From an uncultured Porphyromonadaceae bacterium (GTDB lineage: Bacteria > Bacteroidota > Bacteroidia > Bacteroidales > UBA11471): a stretch of 64,000 bases of DNA. Of this stretch, positions 1 to 8,492 are shown piece by piece; within the stretch, counting starts at the first letter, position 1, and each line of letters begins with the position of its first letter. Under the pieces are notes generated by a model. It saw only the letters and a program-made list of their open reading frames with translations. It did no database searches and had not been told where the DNA came from. Location of the stretch: positions 22,699 to 86,698 of the forward strand of contig UQOX01000007.1 of assembly GCA_900542765.1 (NCBI GenBank), written 5' to 3'. A program made the position numbers and the translations under genes.

Positions 1-147
1 ACATTGGCACGGAACGCACAGGTGAAGAAGTTGATGATAGGCCACTTCTCGGCTCGTTACAACGACGAGGAAACCTTGTTGGCAGAGGCCCGGGAAGAAT
101 TCACCGAGACAATACTTGCCCGTGAAGGATTGAAATATTCATTTTGA
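1..147 (+). CDS. rnz: Ribonuclease Z, C-terminal end (partial)
   Basis: The frame open from base 1 gives the last 48 residues of a protein that enters from the left edge. It contains GHFSARY followed by an acidic helix and ends in LAREGLKYSF. The GHFSARY motif and this type of ending are typical of RNase Z, the zinc-dependent endonuclease that trims tRNA 3' trailers; the His of the motif is a conserved metal ligand in the family. The stop codon lies six bases before the alkaline phosphatase start, so the two genes are probably co-transcribed. The catalytic HxHxDH motif is outside the window, so the assignment rests on the tail alone. Confidence 0.8.
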   Translation, partial: TLARNAQVKKLMIGHFSARYNDEETLLAEAREEFTETILAREGLKYSF

Positions 148-153
148 CTTGAT

Positions 154-1296
154 ATGAAAAAGCAGATTATTTTTGTCAGCCTGTTGGTCGTGGCAGCATT
201 CTCTACGACCCCGGTATGGGCTCAGTTCGACAGTTATGCTTCTCCTGCCCGGCAGGAAGTTTATGTCCCGACCTACCGCAACGACGGTTCAGCCCGTAAA
301 GTAAAAAATGTTATCCTTATGGTCGGCGATGGCATGGGCTTGGCGCACATGACGGCCGCCCTCCATGCCAATGAAGGCGACCTTACGATAGCGCGCATGC
401 GACACATCGGCTTGGTCAAGAGCCAGTCGGCCAATCGGTACATTACCGATTCGGCGGCAGCCGGGACGGCCTATGCCACCGGCCGCAAGACCCGCAATGG
501 CAGTTTGGGTGTCGATACGGCCGGTTGCCGGTTGCCGAATATGACCGAGATACTTTCGGGCAAAGGCTATGCTACCGGAATTGTTACCACCGACAAAATC
601 TCGGGAGCCACTCCCTCGGCGTTCTATACCCACCAACCCCAGCGTAGCATGACCCGGGAAATCCTCTCCGACCTGTTGCGCACTCAGGCTCTTTTCGTGG
701 CCGGTAGCAGCGTCTCCCTTTTTGAGTCGACCGGGACCGAACGTCTCGATTCGTTGCGGGCGCAGGGCTTTACCGTGTTGCACGACTTCGAGGAGTTGCC
801 CGCCCCGGCTCCCGAAAAAGTCGCGCTCATAGCTTGCGACCGTGATGCCGCACAAATCAAAGACGGACGGGACACCGCCTATTTGAGAACCGTTACCCGG
901 TATGCTCTTTCGTTCCTCTCTCAGAAATCAAAGAAAGGCTTTTTCCTCCTGGTCGAAGGGGCGGAGATAGACCATGCCGCCCATAATGGCAATATCGAGG
1001 GAGTGGTGCGTGAAACCCTCGACTTCGACAAGGCCGTGGCCGAAGCCTTGCGTTTTGCCGACAGCAATGGGGAGACGTTGGTCATTGTCTTGGCCGACCA
1101 TGAGACCGGCGGACTGGCTTTGGGCGATGGCGATATTTCACGCAGGGAAGTATCGGGACATTTTGCAACCGGCGGTCATTCGCCTGTCTTGGTGCCCGTT
1201 TATGCCTACGGCCCCCATGCACAAGATTTCTGTGGGGTGATAGATAATACCGAAGTTTTTCACCGCATTCTTTCGACTCTGAAAGTCAAATTATAA
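154..1296 (+). CDS. phoA: Alkaline phosphatase, secreted
   Basis: This is a metal-dependent phosphomonoesterase of the PhoA family, probably exported to release phosphate from organic esters. A Sec signal peptide occupies about residues 1-23 and ends in VWAQ. The first metal site is seen in MVGDGMG near residue 57. The nucleophile serine lies in TDSAAAGTAYATGRKT near residue 99, and the zinc-binding DHETGG is near residue 314. At 380 residues it is shorter than the roughly 450-470 of E. coli PhoA, but all main motifs are present, so it looks like a compact intact member. It starts six bases after rnz and ends at a strong terminator. No separate promoter is seen; the pst transporter genes are about 37 kb away. 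Confidence 0.88.
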   Translation: MKKQIIFVSLLVVAAFSTTPVWAQFDSYASPARQEVYVPTYRNDGSARKVKNVILMVGDGMGLAHMTAALHANEGDLTIARMRHIGLVKSQSANRYITDSAAAGTAYATGRKTRNGSLGVDTAGCRLPNMTEILSGKGYATGIVTTDKISGATPSAFYTHQPQRSMTREILSDLLRTQALFVAGSSVSLFESTGTERLDSLRAQGFTVLHDFEELPAPAPEKVALIACDRDAAQIKDGRDTAYLRTVTRYALSFLSQKSKKGFFLLVEGAEIDHAAHNGNIEGVVRETLDFDKAVAEALRFADSNGETLVIVLADHETGGLALGDGDISRREVSGHFATGGHSPVLVPVYAYGPHAQDFCGVIDNTEVFHRILSTLKVKL

Positions 1297-1351
1297 GACA
1301 CCTCGTGGCGTAGGCGCCTGCTTCGTTTTGCGAGGAAGTGTCAACAATCAA

Positions 1352-1395
1352 GTCGGGGCAAAGCGCACATAGTCGCTTTGCCCCGACAATTTTTC
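1352..1395 (+). terminator. Intrinsic terminator after phoA
   Basis: GTCGGGGCAAAGCG (1352-1365) and CGCTTTGCCCCGAC (1374-1387) form a perfect 14-bp stem with an 8-base loop, followed by AA and five T. It should end rnz-phoA transcription and may also serve the converging HD gene. Confidence 0.85.
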
Positions 1396-1441
1396 TATTC
1401 ACCTTCCCCCCCCCCGTGATGTCACCGGGAGGGGAGAGCGG

Positions 1442-3499
1442 TTATTTTTTGTGCAGTTCGGGGTAGCTGATGCGGGTGTGATACATCGTTTTGAGTTTCT
1501 CGATGAAAGCCTTCTTTATGTCGCAGATGTCACGGAAACTGATGGGGCTGTTATTGAGCAGACCGTCGGTGATTTGATTGTCGATAATGGCGTTGACCAG
1601 TTTTGAAATATTTTCTTCATTGTATTCCTTTAAACTGCGCGAAGCTGCTTCTACGGCATCGGCCATCATCAGTATGGCCTGTTCCTTGGTGAAGGGATTG
1701 GGCCCCGGGTATGTAAACAATTCTTCGTTAACCTCCTCGCCGGGGTGCTCGTTCACATAGGAATTGTAGAAATATTTGGCTTTGCTGCGGCCGTGGTGGG
1801 TCTTGATGAAGTCGGTGATGGTTTGAGGCAGGTTCAGCTTTTCGGCAATTTTCACGCCGTCTTTCACATGGTTGATGACAATCTGCGCACTCTCTTCATA
1901 GGGCAGGCTGTTGTGCGGATTCACGCCGTTTTGGTTTTCGGTGAAGAAGGCCGGATTGGCCATTTTCCCGATGTCGTGATAAAGTGCTCCGGTGCGTACG
2001 AGTTGGGCTTGTGCCCCGATGCAGTCGGCCGCTTCGGTGGCGAGGTTCGATACCTGCATCGAGTGCTGGAAGGTACCGGGGCAGGTCTCGGAGAGTTGCC
2101 GGAATATCGGCAGGTTGATGTCGGAAAGCTCGACCAGCGTTACGGTCGAGACAAAACCGAAGACCTTTTCGAGCAGATAGATGAGCAGATAGGTAAAGAA
2201 CAACAATCCGCAGTTGATACCCAAATAGAAGAACAGTTGGGGGTCGAGTTTGGTCCAGTCTTCAAAAATCAGGGTATAGCCCGTGTAGGTGAAGCAGTAG
2301 GTGAGGAATATGAGAATGACACAACGCAACAGTTGGGAACGTCTCACCAACTCCTTCATGTTGTTGATGGCTGTCACCGTCACGGCCATTTGCAGGAAAA
2401 TGAATTCGAGCGGGTAGGGGACGGCAAAGGCGCACAGCAGAATCGAGATGAGACTCGAAATCAGCGCAATCGATTTTTTCAGGAAGACGACGATGGTGAT
2501 GGGGAGTATGGCAAACGGCACCAAATACATGCCCGACGTCGTGAACATGCCGCACAAGAGGTAGCAGATGACCGTCGTTCCGGTAATCATGATCATGACA
2601 AAGGCGAGTTTCTTCGGGTCATTGAAGGTGCGCGGGTAGAATATGGCCAGATAACGGTAGAGGAATATCAGCAGGCAGATGATGACAATGCCCTGTCCCA
2701 GCATGATGATCATGTCTTGTTGTTGGGTGCGCGTGTTGTTGCGCTGGTTCATTGTCTCGAACGATTTGAGGATAAGGTAGGTATGGGGGGTGACGATGTC
2801 GCCGCGGTTGATGATTTTCTCCCCTTTTTGTACCATGCCTATCGAGGAGGGAATGCGTTGCAGCAGTTCAAATCGTGCATTTTGCGATTTGAGGCTGTCG
2901 TAGGTGAGATTTTCGGTGAGGTAATTGTTCAGGTTGCACGAGTTCAGTATGTTTTGCTGTTGGGCGGTCGCATGGGCCATGATATATTCGTAGGCCGACC
3001 GCAACGAGAGCAGTTGCGACACCTCACTCTCCCCTTTCACGGTGTTGCGGCTGACGATGCGTATGCCTGGCGTTTCGTTGTGTATCAGCATGTTGTAGGT
3101 ATCGGTGTCGATGATGCCTTTTTTATACACTTCCGACAGCGCTCCCAGTACATAGCGATAGGCGTCGGCCGACTCGGCATTTTGGAGCATGTCCTGGTGT
3201 TCGCGCTTGAAGTTGTTTATCTGTTCGGTTCCCACACGGGGTTCTTCGGTGAAGAACGGACGCAGGGTCTTGATGACGCTGTCTTGTTCGTGTTTCAGTT
3301 GCTCTTCGCTTTTGTAAATGGGAAAGTCGAAAGAGGCTGTCAACAGCCCGTATTTCCAAGGCTTCCCTTCCTGAAAAACATACTCCGATTTCTCTTCTCT
3401 GGGAAAGAAATAGAGAATGAGTGCGATGGTGCCGACAAAATAGGCTGCTTGCAGCAACCCGACGCGGCTCATGAAGATGTGTCGTAAAGCTTTTTTCAT
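1442..3499 (-). CDS. PgpH-type 7TM HD-domain phosphohydrolase
   Basis: This is a membrane phosphodiesterase of the 7TMR-HD family; characterised relatives (PgpH, Listeria) hydrolyse cyclic di-AMP. After an N-terminal membrane anchor there is a long extracytoplasmic part (about residues 40-270, the 7TMR-HDED region). A block of roughly seven hydrophobic segments follows (about 275-460), then a cytoplasmic HD domain. The HD domain has QHSMQVSNLA, LYHDIGKMANP and the later TTHHGRSKAKYF-like stretch (ITDFIKTHHGRSKA). The start is taken at MKKALRH; an in-frame upstream extension rich in Arg, Pro and Ala lacks any sign of conservation. It is a single gene, divergent from the MFS transporter. Substrate is inferred from the family. 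Confidence 0.8.
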   Translation of the reverse strand: MKKALRHIFMSRVGLLQAAYFVGTIALILYFFPREEKSEYVFQEGKPWKYGLLTASFDFPIYKSEEQLKHEQDSVIKTLRPFFTEEPRVGTEQINNFKREHQDMLQNAESADAYRYVLGALSEVYKKGIIDTDTYNMLIHNETPGIRIVSRNTVKGESEVSQLLSLRSAYEYIMAHATAQQQNILNSCNLNNYLTENLTYDSLKSQNARFELLQRIPSSIGMVQKGEKIINRGDIVTPHTYLILKSFETMNQRNNTRTQQQDMIIMLGQGIVIICLLIFLYRYLAIFYPRTFNDPKKLAFVMIMITGTTVICYLLCGMFTTSGMYLVPFAILPITIVVFLKKSIALISSLISILLCAFAVPYPLEFIFLQMAVTVTAINNMKELVRRSQLLRCVILIFLTYCFTYTGYTLIFEDWTKLDPQLFFYLGINCGLLFFTYLLIYLLEKVFGFVSTVTLVELSDINLPIFRQLSETCPGTFQHSMQVSNLATEAADCIGAQAQLVRTGALYHDIGKMANPAFFTENQNGVNPHNSLPYEESAQIVINHVKDGVKIAEKLNLPQTITDFIKTHHGRSKAKYFYNSYVNEHPGEEVNEELFTYPGPNPFTKEQAILMMADAVEAASRSLKEYNEENISKLVNAIIDNQITDGLLNNSPISFRDICDIKKAFIEKLKTMYHTRISYPELHKK

Positions 3500-3717
3500 T
3501 GTGATGACCGAATTACACCTTTTTCTGAATGGCCTTGCGGTCGGGGCCGCAGGAGCCAAAACGGTTGCAATTTATAGAAAATATTTCATATCGCAAAAGG
3601 AGTGCGGAGGCTTTCGGTACTTCTGTTTTTTCCCTGTGCGTTTACAGAAATCGAAAAGGAATCGCTGCCTTTTGTGTAAAAATGACGAAATCTCTTATCG
3701 GGCTGCGGAATTATGGC

Positions 3718-3725
3718 TACTTTTG
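3718..3725 (+). promoter_or_regulatory. -7 box of the MFS transporter gene
   Basis: TACTTTTG matches the Bacteroidetes -7 consensus TAnnTTTG. It sits 20 bp before the ATG at 3746 and rules out the earlier in-frame ATG at 3713, which would lie upstream of the transcription start. No good -33 TTTG is seen. Confidence 0.6.
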
Positions 3726-3745
3726 CAGCTGTATTTTGTGACACT

Positions 3746-5134
3746 ATGGAAACCAAAGGCGAAATTGTCGGCGATTTGAATTGGGACGGATTGCATCGCC
3801 CACGCATCTATTATGCCATGATTGCCACCTTTGCCGGCCTTTTCCTGGCGGTTATCGACGGGACCATCTGCAATGTGGCGCTGCCCAGTATTTCCGACGA
3901 TTTGCAGGTCTCCTCGTCCGATTCCATTTGGATTATCAATGCCTTCCAGCTGGTCATTATGATGACGCTTTTGCCCTTTTCCTCGCTGGGAGAGCTCTTT
4001 GGCTATAAGTGCATTTATCTGTGGGGCGTGGCAGTTTTCACGGTCGGTTCGTTGTTCTGTGCCCTTACCACCACCTTACCGCTGCTGGTGGTGGCTCGCC
4101 TCTTCCAGGGTGTCGGCGCCGCCATGATTATGAGCGTGAATACCTCACTGGTGCGTATCATATATCCCAAGCGCCATTTGGGAAAAGGGGTGGGGCTCAA
4201 CGCCACGGTCGTGGCTATTGCTTCGGTGGCGGGGCCTACCTTGGCTGCCGCGATTCTTTCGGTGGCCTCCTGGCCGTGGCTCTTCGCCATCAATGTGCCG
4301 GTGGGGTTGGTGACCTTTTATTTGGGACGGAAATACCTGCCGGGAAATCCTACGCGGGTGGTAGGTCGCCGCTTCAAGTGGAAAGAGGCTCTTTTCAATG
4401 CCTTGACCTTTGGCTTGCTTATCGGCTGCATCGAGGCTTATTCGCACGATGCGCCTCTCTCTGCGATTCTGTCGGGAGGATTGCTTTTGCTTTTTGTCGG
4501 CATTGTGTATGTGCGCATGCAACTGCACGACAGCTATCCGATGCTACCCTTTGACCTGTTGAAGATTCCTGCCTTTTCGCTCTCGGTCATAACCAGCATA
4601 TTGTCGTTTACCTCGCAGATGTTGGCCATGATTGCCATGCCCTTTATGTTGGCCGATACGTTCCACTACGAGGCCGTAGGCACCGGTTTGCTCATGACTT
4701 CCTGGCCCCTTGTGATTGTGTTTGTCGCACCGTTGGCCGGTTGGCTGGTGGGGCGGGTGCACCCCGGCATATTGGGCGGCGTGGGGCTCACGGTGATGAG
4801 CATCGGTTGTTTTTCGTTGGCTTTTGTCCCGGTCGATACGACCCATTTCGGGCTGGCGTGGCGGTTGATGCTTTGCGGTATGGGTTTCGGTTTCTTCCAG
4901 TCGCCCAACAATCACATGTTGCTCAGCTCTGCACCGACCTACCGCACGGGAAGTGCCAGCGGCATGCTGGCGACGGCCCGTCTGCTCGGCCAGACGACCG
5001 GCGCGGCATTGGTGGCGCTCTTGTTCCACATCTTCGGCGACACGGCTCCTCACGATGCCATGCTCTTGGCCGGTGTGCTCACGTTGTGCGGTGCCATCTC
5101 TTCGGTGTCGCGCCTCAAACTTTCCCGTCCATAG
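3746..5134 (+). CDS. MFS multidrug transporter, DHA2 (EmrB/QacA) type
   Basis: This is an integral membrane proton-coupled exporter of the major facilitator superfamily. Its 462 residues carry about 14 hydrophobic segments, as in the 14-TM DHA2 group. Family motifs are visible near the N-terminus: LFLAVIDGTICNVALPSIS in the first helix (motif D1-like) and WIINAFQLVIMMTLLPF in the second. Later come ARLFQGVGAAMIMSVNTSLVRIIYP and the antiporter-type stretch GLNATVVAIASVAGPTLAAAIL (motif C). Drug export is the usual inference, but the substrate cannot be read from sequence. The gene has its own promoter and no adaptor (EmrA/HlyD) partner beside it. Confidence 0.85.
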   Translation: METKGEIVGDLNWDGLHRPRIYYAMIATFAGLFLAVIDGTICNVALPSISDDLQVSSSDSIWIINAFQLVIMMTLLPFSSLGELFGYKCIYLWGVAVFTVGSLFCALTTTLPLLVVARLFQGVGAAMIMSVNTSLVRIIYPKRHLGKGVGLNATVVAIASVAGPTLAAAILSVASWPWLFAINVPVGLVTFYLGRKYLPGNPTRVVGRRFKWKEALFNALTFGLLIGCIEAYSHDAPLSAILSGGLLLLFVGIVYVRMQLHDSYPMLPFDLLKIPAFSLSVITSILSFTSQMLAMIAMPFMLADTFHYEAVGTGLLMTSWPLVIVFVAPLAGWLVGRVHPGILGGVGLTVMSIGCFSLAFVPVDTTHFGLAWRLMLCGMGFGFFQSPNNHMLLSSAPTYRTGSASGMLATARLLGQTTGAALVALLFHIFGDTAPHDAMLLAGVLTLCGAISSVSRLKLSRP

Positions 5135-5162
5135 CCTTGCAGGCCATGAACAATAAATTATG

Positions 5163-5210
5163 ATGACATTCTTTCTGCCCGGGTATGGGTGGGCAATTAT
5201 GTCATTTCTT
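5163..5210 (+). terminator. Probable terminator after the MFS gene
   Basis: ATGACAT (5163-5169) pairs with ATGTCAT (5199-5205), and GCCC (5177-5180) pairs with GGGC (5191-5194) inside it. The stem is followed by TTCTTTG. It is imperfect but correctly placed 28 bp after the stop. Confidence 0.5.
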
Positions 5211-5222
5211 TGTTACGAATGG

Positions 5223-5253
5223 TTTGATTTCACGAGCAGAATAGCTATCTTTG
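5223..5253 (+). promoter_or_regulatory. Bacteroidetes promoter of the GH78-like gene
   Basis: A -33 TTTG (5223-5226) is followed, after exactly 19 bp, by the -7 box TATCTTTG (5246-5253). This is a full match to TTTG-N19-TAnnTTTG and implies a 5' leader of about 55 nt before the ATG at 5317. Confidence 0.75.
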
Positions 5254-5316
5254 GTTTCGTGATACCAACAGTCGCTTGAACTGTTTTTTGTAAATACTGT
5301 CTGAAATTATTTTACC

Positions 5317-7092
5317 ATGAAAAAATTGGCTCTCGTTTTTTCTCTCCTGATATTGATGGGGGAAGCTGTTGCTCAGGCTCAATTGCCTCCTGTCGTGCAA
5401 GCTGCCGGTGCGTCGGTGCGTCCCGATGAACTCACACGGGTGTATATTACTCCGGTGCGTGTCGTGATGAAGTATGGGGGCCGTCATGGCGATTTGCTGC
5501 GTGGTGATTCACTCCTGTTGCGTCCTGGCAATGGTCAGCCCCAGTCGGGTCGAAAAAATTGTGCCGTGATGCGCTCCACCCCCGAAGAAAAACCTTTTTT
5601 GCTGCTCGACTTCGGTTGTGAGCTGCATGGTGGGTTGCACTTGGTCTTGGGAGGTTCGAGCCGGCGAGAACCGTCGAAGGTACGAATCCGTTTTGGAGAG
5701 TCGGTAGAGGAGGCCAACAGCGAAACCTGTAATTCCGAATGGAAGCGGGGATTCTCGACCGATGACCACGCCAAACGAGATTTCGTGATGGAGATTCCTC
5801 GTGACGGTTCGATCGAATTGGGTAATACCGGATTCCGTTTTGTCCGCATCGACTTGCTCGAAGAGGAGTCCACGATTTCACTCAAAGAAGTTTCGGCCAT
5901 TTTGCGATATCGTGACATTCCCTATCTGGGTTCTTTCTCTTGCAGTGATGAACGGCTCAATCGCATTTGGGCAACCGGAGCTTATACCGTACATCTCAAT
6001 ATGCAAGAGTTCTTATGGGACGGAATCAAAAGAGACCGCCTTGTGTGGTTGGGCGACATGCACCCCGAGATGACAACCATTACTCGGGTGTTTGGTGCGC
6101 ATGAGATTGTCCCGCGCAGCATCGATTTGGCATGTGAGCAATATCCGCTTCCCCGGTGGCTCAATAACATGAGTGCATACAGTATGTGGTATCTTGTTAT
6201 CATGCGTGATTGGTACCAGCAGACTGGTGATGTCGATTATGTGCGACGTCATGCCGATTACATAGCCGGTGTTGTGGCGCTGGTCGATAAAAAGGTCGAT
6301 GAACAGGGAAATGAGTCTTTGGCTTCATGGCGTTTCCTCGATTGGCCGTCGAGTCCCGATACTTTGGGTGTCGAGGCGGGCTATCGGGCATTGATTATTT
6401 GGGCCATGAACGACGCGTCGGAATTATTGACCCTGATAGGTAGGGACAGTGATGCTGCCTTGTGTCACGATATAGTTTCTCGCCTTGAAAAGAAGATACT
6501 GCCTCATAACCATTTAAAACAGGCTGCTGCGTTGATGGCTTTGGCCGGACTCCTCGACCCGGTGCAGGCCTGCAACGAGGTGGTGGCTGTCGGTGGGGCC
6601 GAGCGTTTTTCAACCTTTTACGGATATTATATGCTCGAAGCCTTGGCTAAGGCTCACATGTATGAGACGGCTCTCGACATTATTCGTGATTATTGGGGTG
6701 GAATGCTCGACATGGGGGCTACGACGTTTTGGGAAGATTTCAATCTCGATTGGACGGTCGGTGCCGCCCCTATCGACAATCCCGTGCCTGAAGGCATGAA
6801 AGATATTCATGGCGATTTTGGCGATTATTGTTATCCGGGGTTCCGTCACAGTTTATGCCATGGTTGGGCATCGGGCCCTACGGCATGGCTGAGCGACCAT
6901 GTGTTGGGGGTGTCGATTGTCGACCCGGTAAAACGTTGGGTCAGAATCGAGCCTCATTTGGGAGACCTGTTGTGGGCAAAAGGTTCTTATCCTACACCGT
7001 GGGGCGTCATCGAGGTTTCACATGAACGCCTGGATAACGGGAAAATCAAATCTTCTGTGAAGCTGCCGCGGGGAGTACATAGGGTGAAATAG
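5317..7092 (+). CDS. Secreted GH78-like alpha-L-rhamnosidase family protein
   Basis: This looks like an exported glycoside hydrolase with the six-hairpin fold of family GH78, which removes terminal alpha-L-rhamnose from plant or bacterial glycans. A signal peptide covers about residues 1-20 (ending AVAQAQ). A beta-sandwich region comes next (about 60-200), then the catalytic barrel. The stretch WDGIKRDRLVWLGDMHPE near residue 233 resembles the conserved D-x3-RDR-x-W-x-GD segment of GH78. The C-terminus has the small sandwich typical of the family, with SGPTAWLSDHVLG and the RIEPHLGDLLWAKGSYPTPWG stretch (split by Gly/Pro turns). No SusC/SusD pair or other glycan-use genes lie beside it. It is shorter than many GH78 enzymes, so its substrate may differ. 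Confidence 0.7.
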   Translation: MKKLALVFSLLILMGEAVAQAQLPPVVQAAGASVRPDELTRVYITPVRVVMKYGGRHGDLLRGDSLLLRPGNGQPQSGRKNCAVMRSTPEEKPFLLLDFGCELHGGLHLVLGGSSRREPSKVRIRFGESVEEANSETCNSEWKRGFSTDDHAKRDFVMEIPRDGSIELGNTGFRFVRIDLLEEESTISLKEVSAILRYRDIPYLGSFSCSDERLNRIWATGAYTVHLNMQEFLWDGIKRDRLVWLGDMHPEMTTITRVFGAHEIVPRSIDLACEQYPLPRWLNNMSAYSMWYLVIMRDWYQQTGDVDYVRRHADYIAGVVALVDKKVDEQGNESLASWRFLDWPSSPDTLGVEAGYRALIIWAMNDASELLTLIGRDSDAALCHDIVSRLEKKILPHNHLKQAAALMALAGLLDPVQACNEVVAVGGAERFSTFYGYYMLEALAKAHMYETALDIIRDYWGGMLDMGATTFWEDFNLDWTVGAAPIDNPVPEGMKDIHGDFGDYCYPGFRHSLCHGWASGPTAWLSDHVLGVSIVDPVKRWVRIEPHLGDLLWAKGSYPTPWGVIEVSHERLDNGKIKSSVKLPRGVHRVK

Positions 7093-7093
7093 G

Positions 7094-7161
7094 TCTGCTC
7101 TTACGGACCGCCGATTGCACGTCTTCGATTTTTTCAATCTGCGGTGCAACTCGATGTCGCG
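7094..7161 (-). pseudogene. Decayed copy of the relA/spoT 3' end
   Basis: These bases align with the last ~70 bases of the intact relA/spoT gene (8493-8564). Bases 7111-7132 and 8510-8531 are identical over 22 bp, a second block of 12 bp matches at 7150-7161, and the alignment runs to the relA stop position (TCA there, TCT here). Read on the minus strand it resembles DIE-LHRRLKK-IEDVQSAVRKS against the intact DIEKLCNRLKKIEDVQSAARKN, with one 3-base and one 1-base gap. It begins two bases after the GH78 stop and overlaps the 3' end of the AT-rich membrane gene. It is a remnant, not a functional gene. Confidence 0.7.
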
Positions 7162-8426
7162 CTTAAAACATTCGGCTCGCACGGTTTGGTGTCGTGCTGG
7201 CATATTTTCCCCTTTTGGAGAAGGTAAAGACCTATTGCGGCATATAAAATAATTATCGGCATGAACGGATAGTGGTAACGCATTCCTCCGTACATAATCA
7301 TGTGTAAAATACACCCTTCCACGAGTGGTATCAAGAAAATGCCCTTGTATCCCCAAATTTGTTTGCCTAATTTGAGAATGCCGATGCAGAAAAATAGTAG
7401 AATGACGTAATAGGTTAAGGAGTTTACTAAAACCGAAATAATGTGGGCCGTTTCGCTGTTATTGTGCTTTTCGTTAGATAGTAGTAAGTGCGAGTAGCTA
7501 TCTGCCCACCATAGACGGACCATTTTTACGGGCGCATATAAGATATATTTCCTTGGATTTTCTTTAATCCACTCTATGCTTCTTGATTTCCAAATAGAAT
7601 CTTTCTGGAAAACATCATATGTCGTAGAGTTTTCGATGTATCCAATATTCCCTTCTTGAAAGACTTTATCGGTGTATGAGCCATTTAGGTCGTCATTGGC
7701 TCCAATAATCAGGTTTATACCTCCTGTGGTTGATGATATATGAGTCGTTCCGTTTATTGTGTAGCTGAAAGTAAGTAACAACAGAGTCATTAATATAATA
7801 CCGCTGAAATAGCTGACATAATATTTCCAGTTGAATTTATGGTACAGAACATAAAAAAATATTGGTAGGAGGTATAATACAGCAAATGGCCTTACATAGT
7901 TGGCATATGTTATAAGCATACCCGACAAGATGAGTAAAAGATGATTTTTTTTTATTAGAGTGATGGAGCACATCATAAATGTCATAAAAAATAAATCACT
8001 TGTTGTTACCGCAACGATTGAAATGTTACTCAGTAGTATACAATAAAAAATAGTAAAGTAGTATGCTACTGTTTGGTTACAAATTTTTTTACAAATTTGA
8101 TATAGAGCAAAGAGTTGCAATATGTTTAGAAATAAATTGATAATCGGGACAAACGTAAAAGATCCAAATATGTGCAAGCAGGCGATGAGAAAGTTAATGT
8201 ATCCAGCATAACAGATATATGGTTCGGAATAAAATTGTTCAGTCTTAGGATACCAGTTTCCACTATTATAGCAATCCAAAGCCCATTTTTGATAATTATA
8301 GGCATCGCTATATTGAGGAGCACCCCAATATATGCATATGTAAAAAATTTGGAAAATTATCCATAATCCGACAATAATGGCTGTTACCAAAGGTAAATGG
8401 ATATGTTTTTGTAAACGATCGGTCAT
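7134..8426 (-). CDS. AT-rich polytopic membrane protein, glycosyltransferase-like
   Basis: The product is a 430-residue protein with about ten to twelve hydrophobic segments and one large loop (about residues 225-300). The N-terminal pattern is one TM followed by a loop with SDAYNYQKWALD. This resembles the acidic first loop of GT-C membrane glycosyltransferases (ArnT/PMT-like dolichyl- or undecaprenyl-phosphate-sugar users), but no family motif is decisive. Its base composition is unlike the neighbours: in 8041-8100 only 13 of 60 bases are G or C, while flanking genes are GC-rich. The last ~20 residues (HDTKPCEPNVLSATSS and on) are read through DNA derived from a relA 3' end, so the native C-terminus is probably lost. 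Both points suggest recent acquisition. Confidence 0.6.
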   Translation of the reverse strand: MTDRLQKHIHLPLVTAIIVGLWIIFQIFYICIYWGAPQYSDAYNYQKWALDCYNSGNWYPKTEQFYSEPYICYAGYINFLIACLHIFGSFTFVPIINLFLNILQLFALYQICKKICNQTVAYYFTIFYCILLSNISIVAVTTSDLFFMTFMMCSITLIKKNHLLLILSGMLITYANYVRPFAVLYLLPIFFYVLYHKFNWKYYVSYFSGIILMTLLLLTFSYTINGTTHISSTTGGINLIIGANDDLNGSYTDKVFQEGNIGYIENSTTYDVFQKDSIWKSRSIEWIKENPRKYILYAPVKMVRLWWADSYSHLLLSNEKHNNSETAHIISVLVNSLTYYVILLFFCIGILKLGKQIWGYKGIFLIPLVEGCILHMIMYGGMRYHYPFMPIIILYAAIGLYLLQKGKICQHDTKPCEPNVLSATSSCTAD

Positions 8427-8492
8427 GGGATAAAATTAAATTGAGAGCATGAAGAATGCTTTATTTCCCTTTGAGGTTTATAAGAATATTTT

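Noticed and set aside
1745..3487. A 580-codon frame opposite the PgpH-type gene
   Set aside because: It is antisense to a clearly conserved membrane/HD protein and has a charge-rich composition typical of shadow frames.
5317..7092. A polysaccharide utilization locus around the GH78-like gene
   Set aside because: No SusC, SusD, sensor or further glycan enzyme lies beside it.
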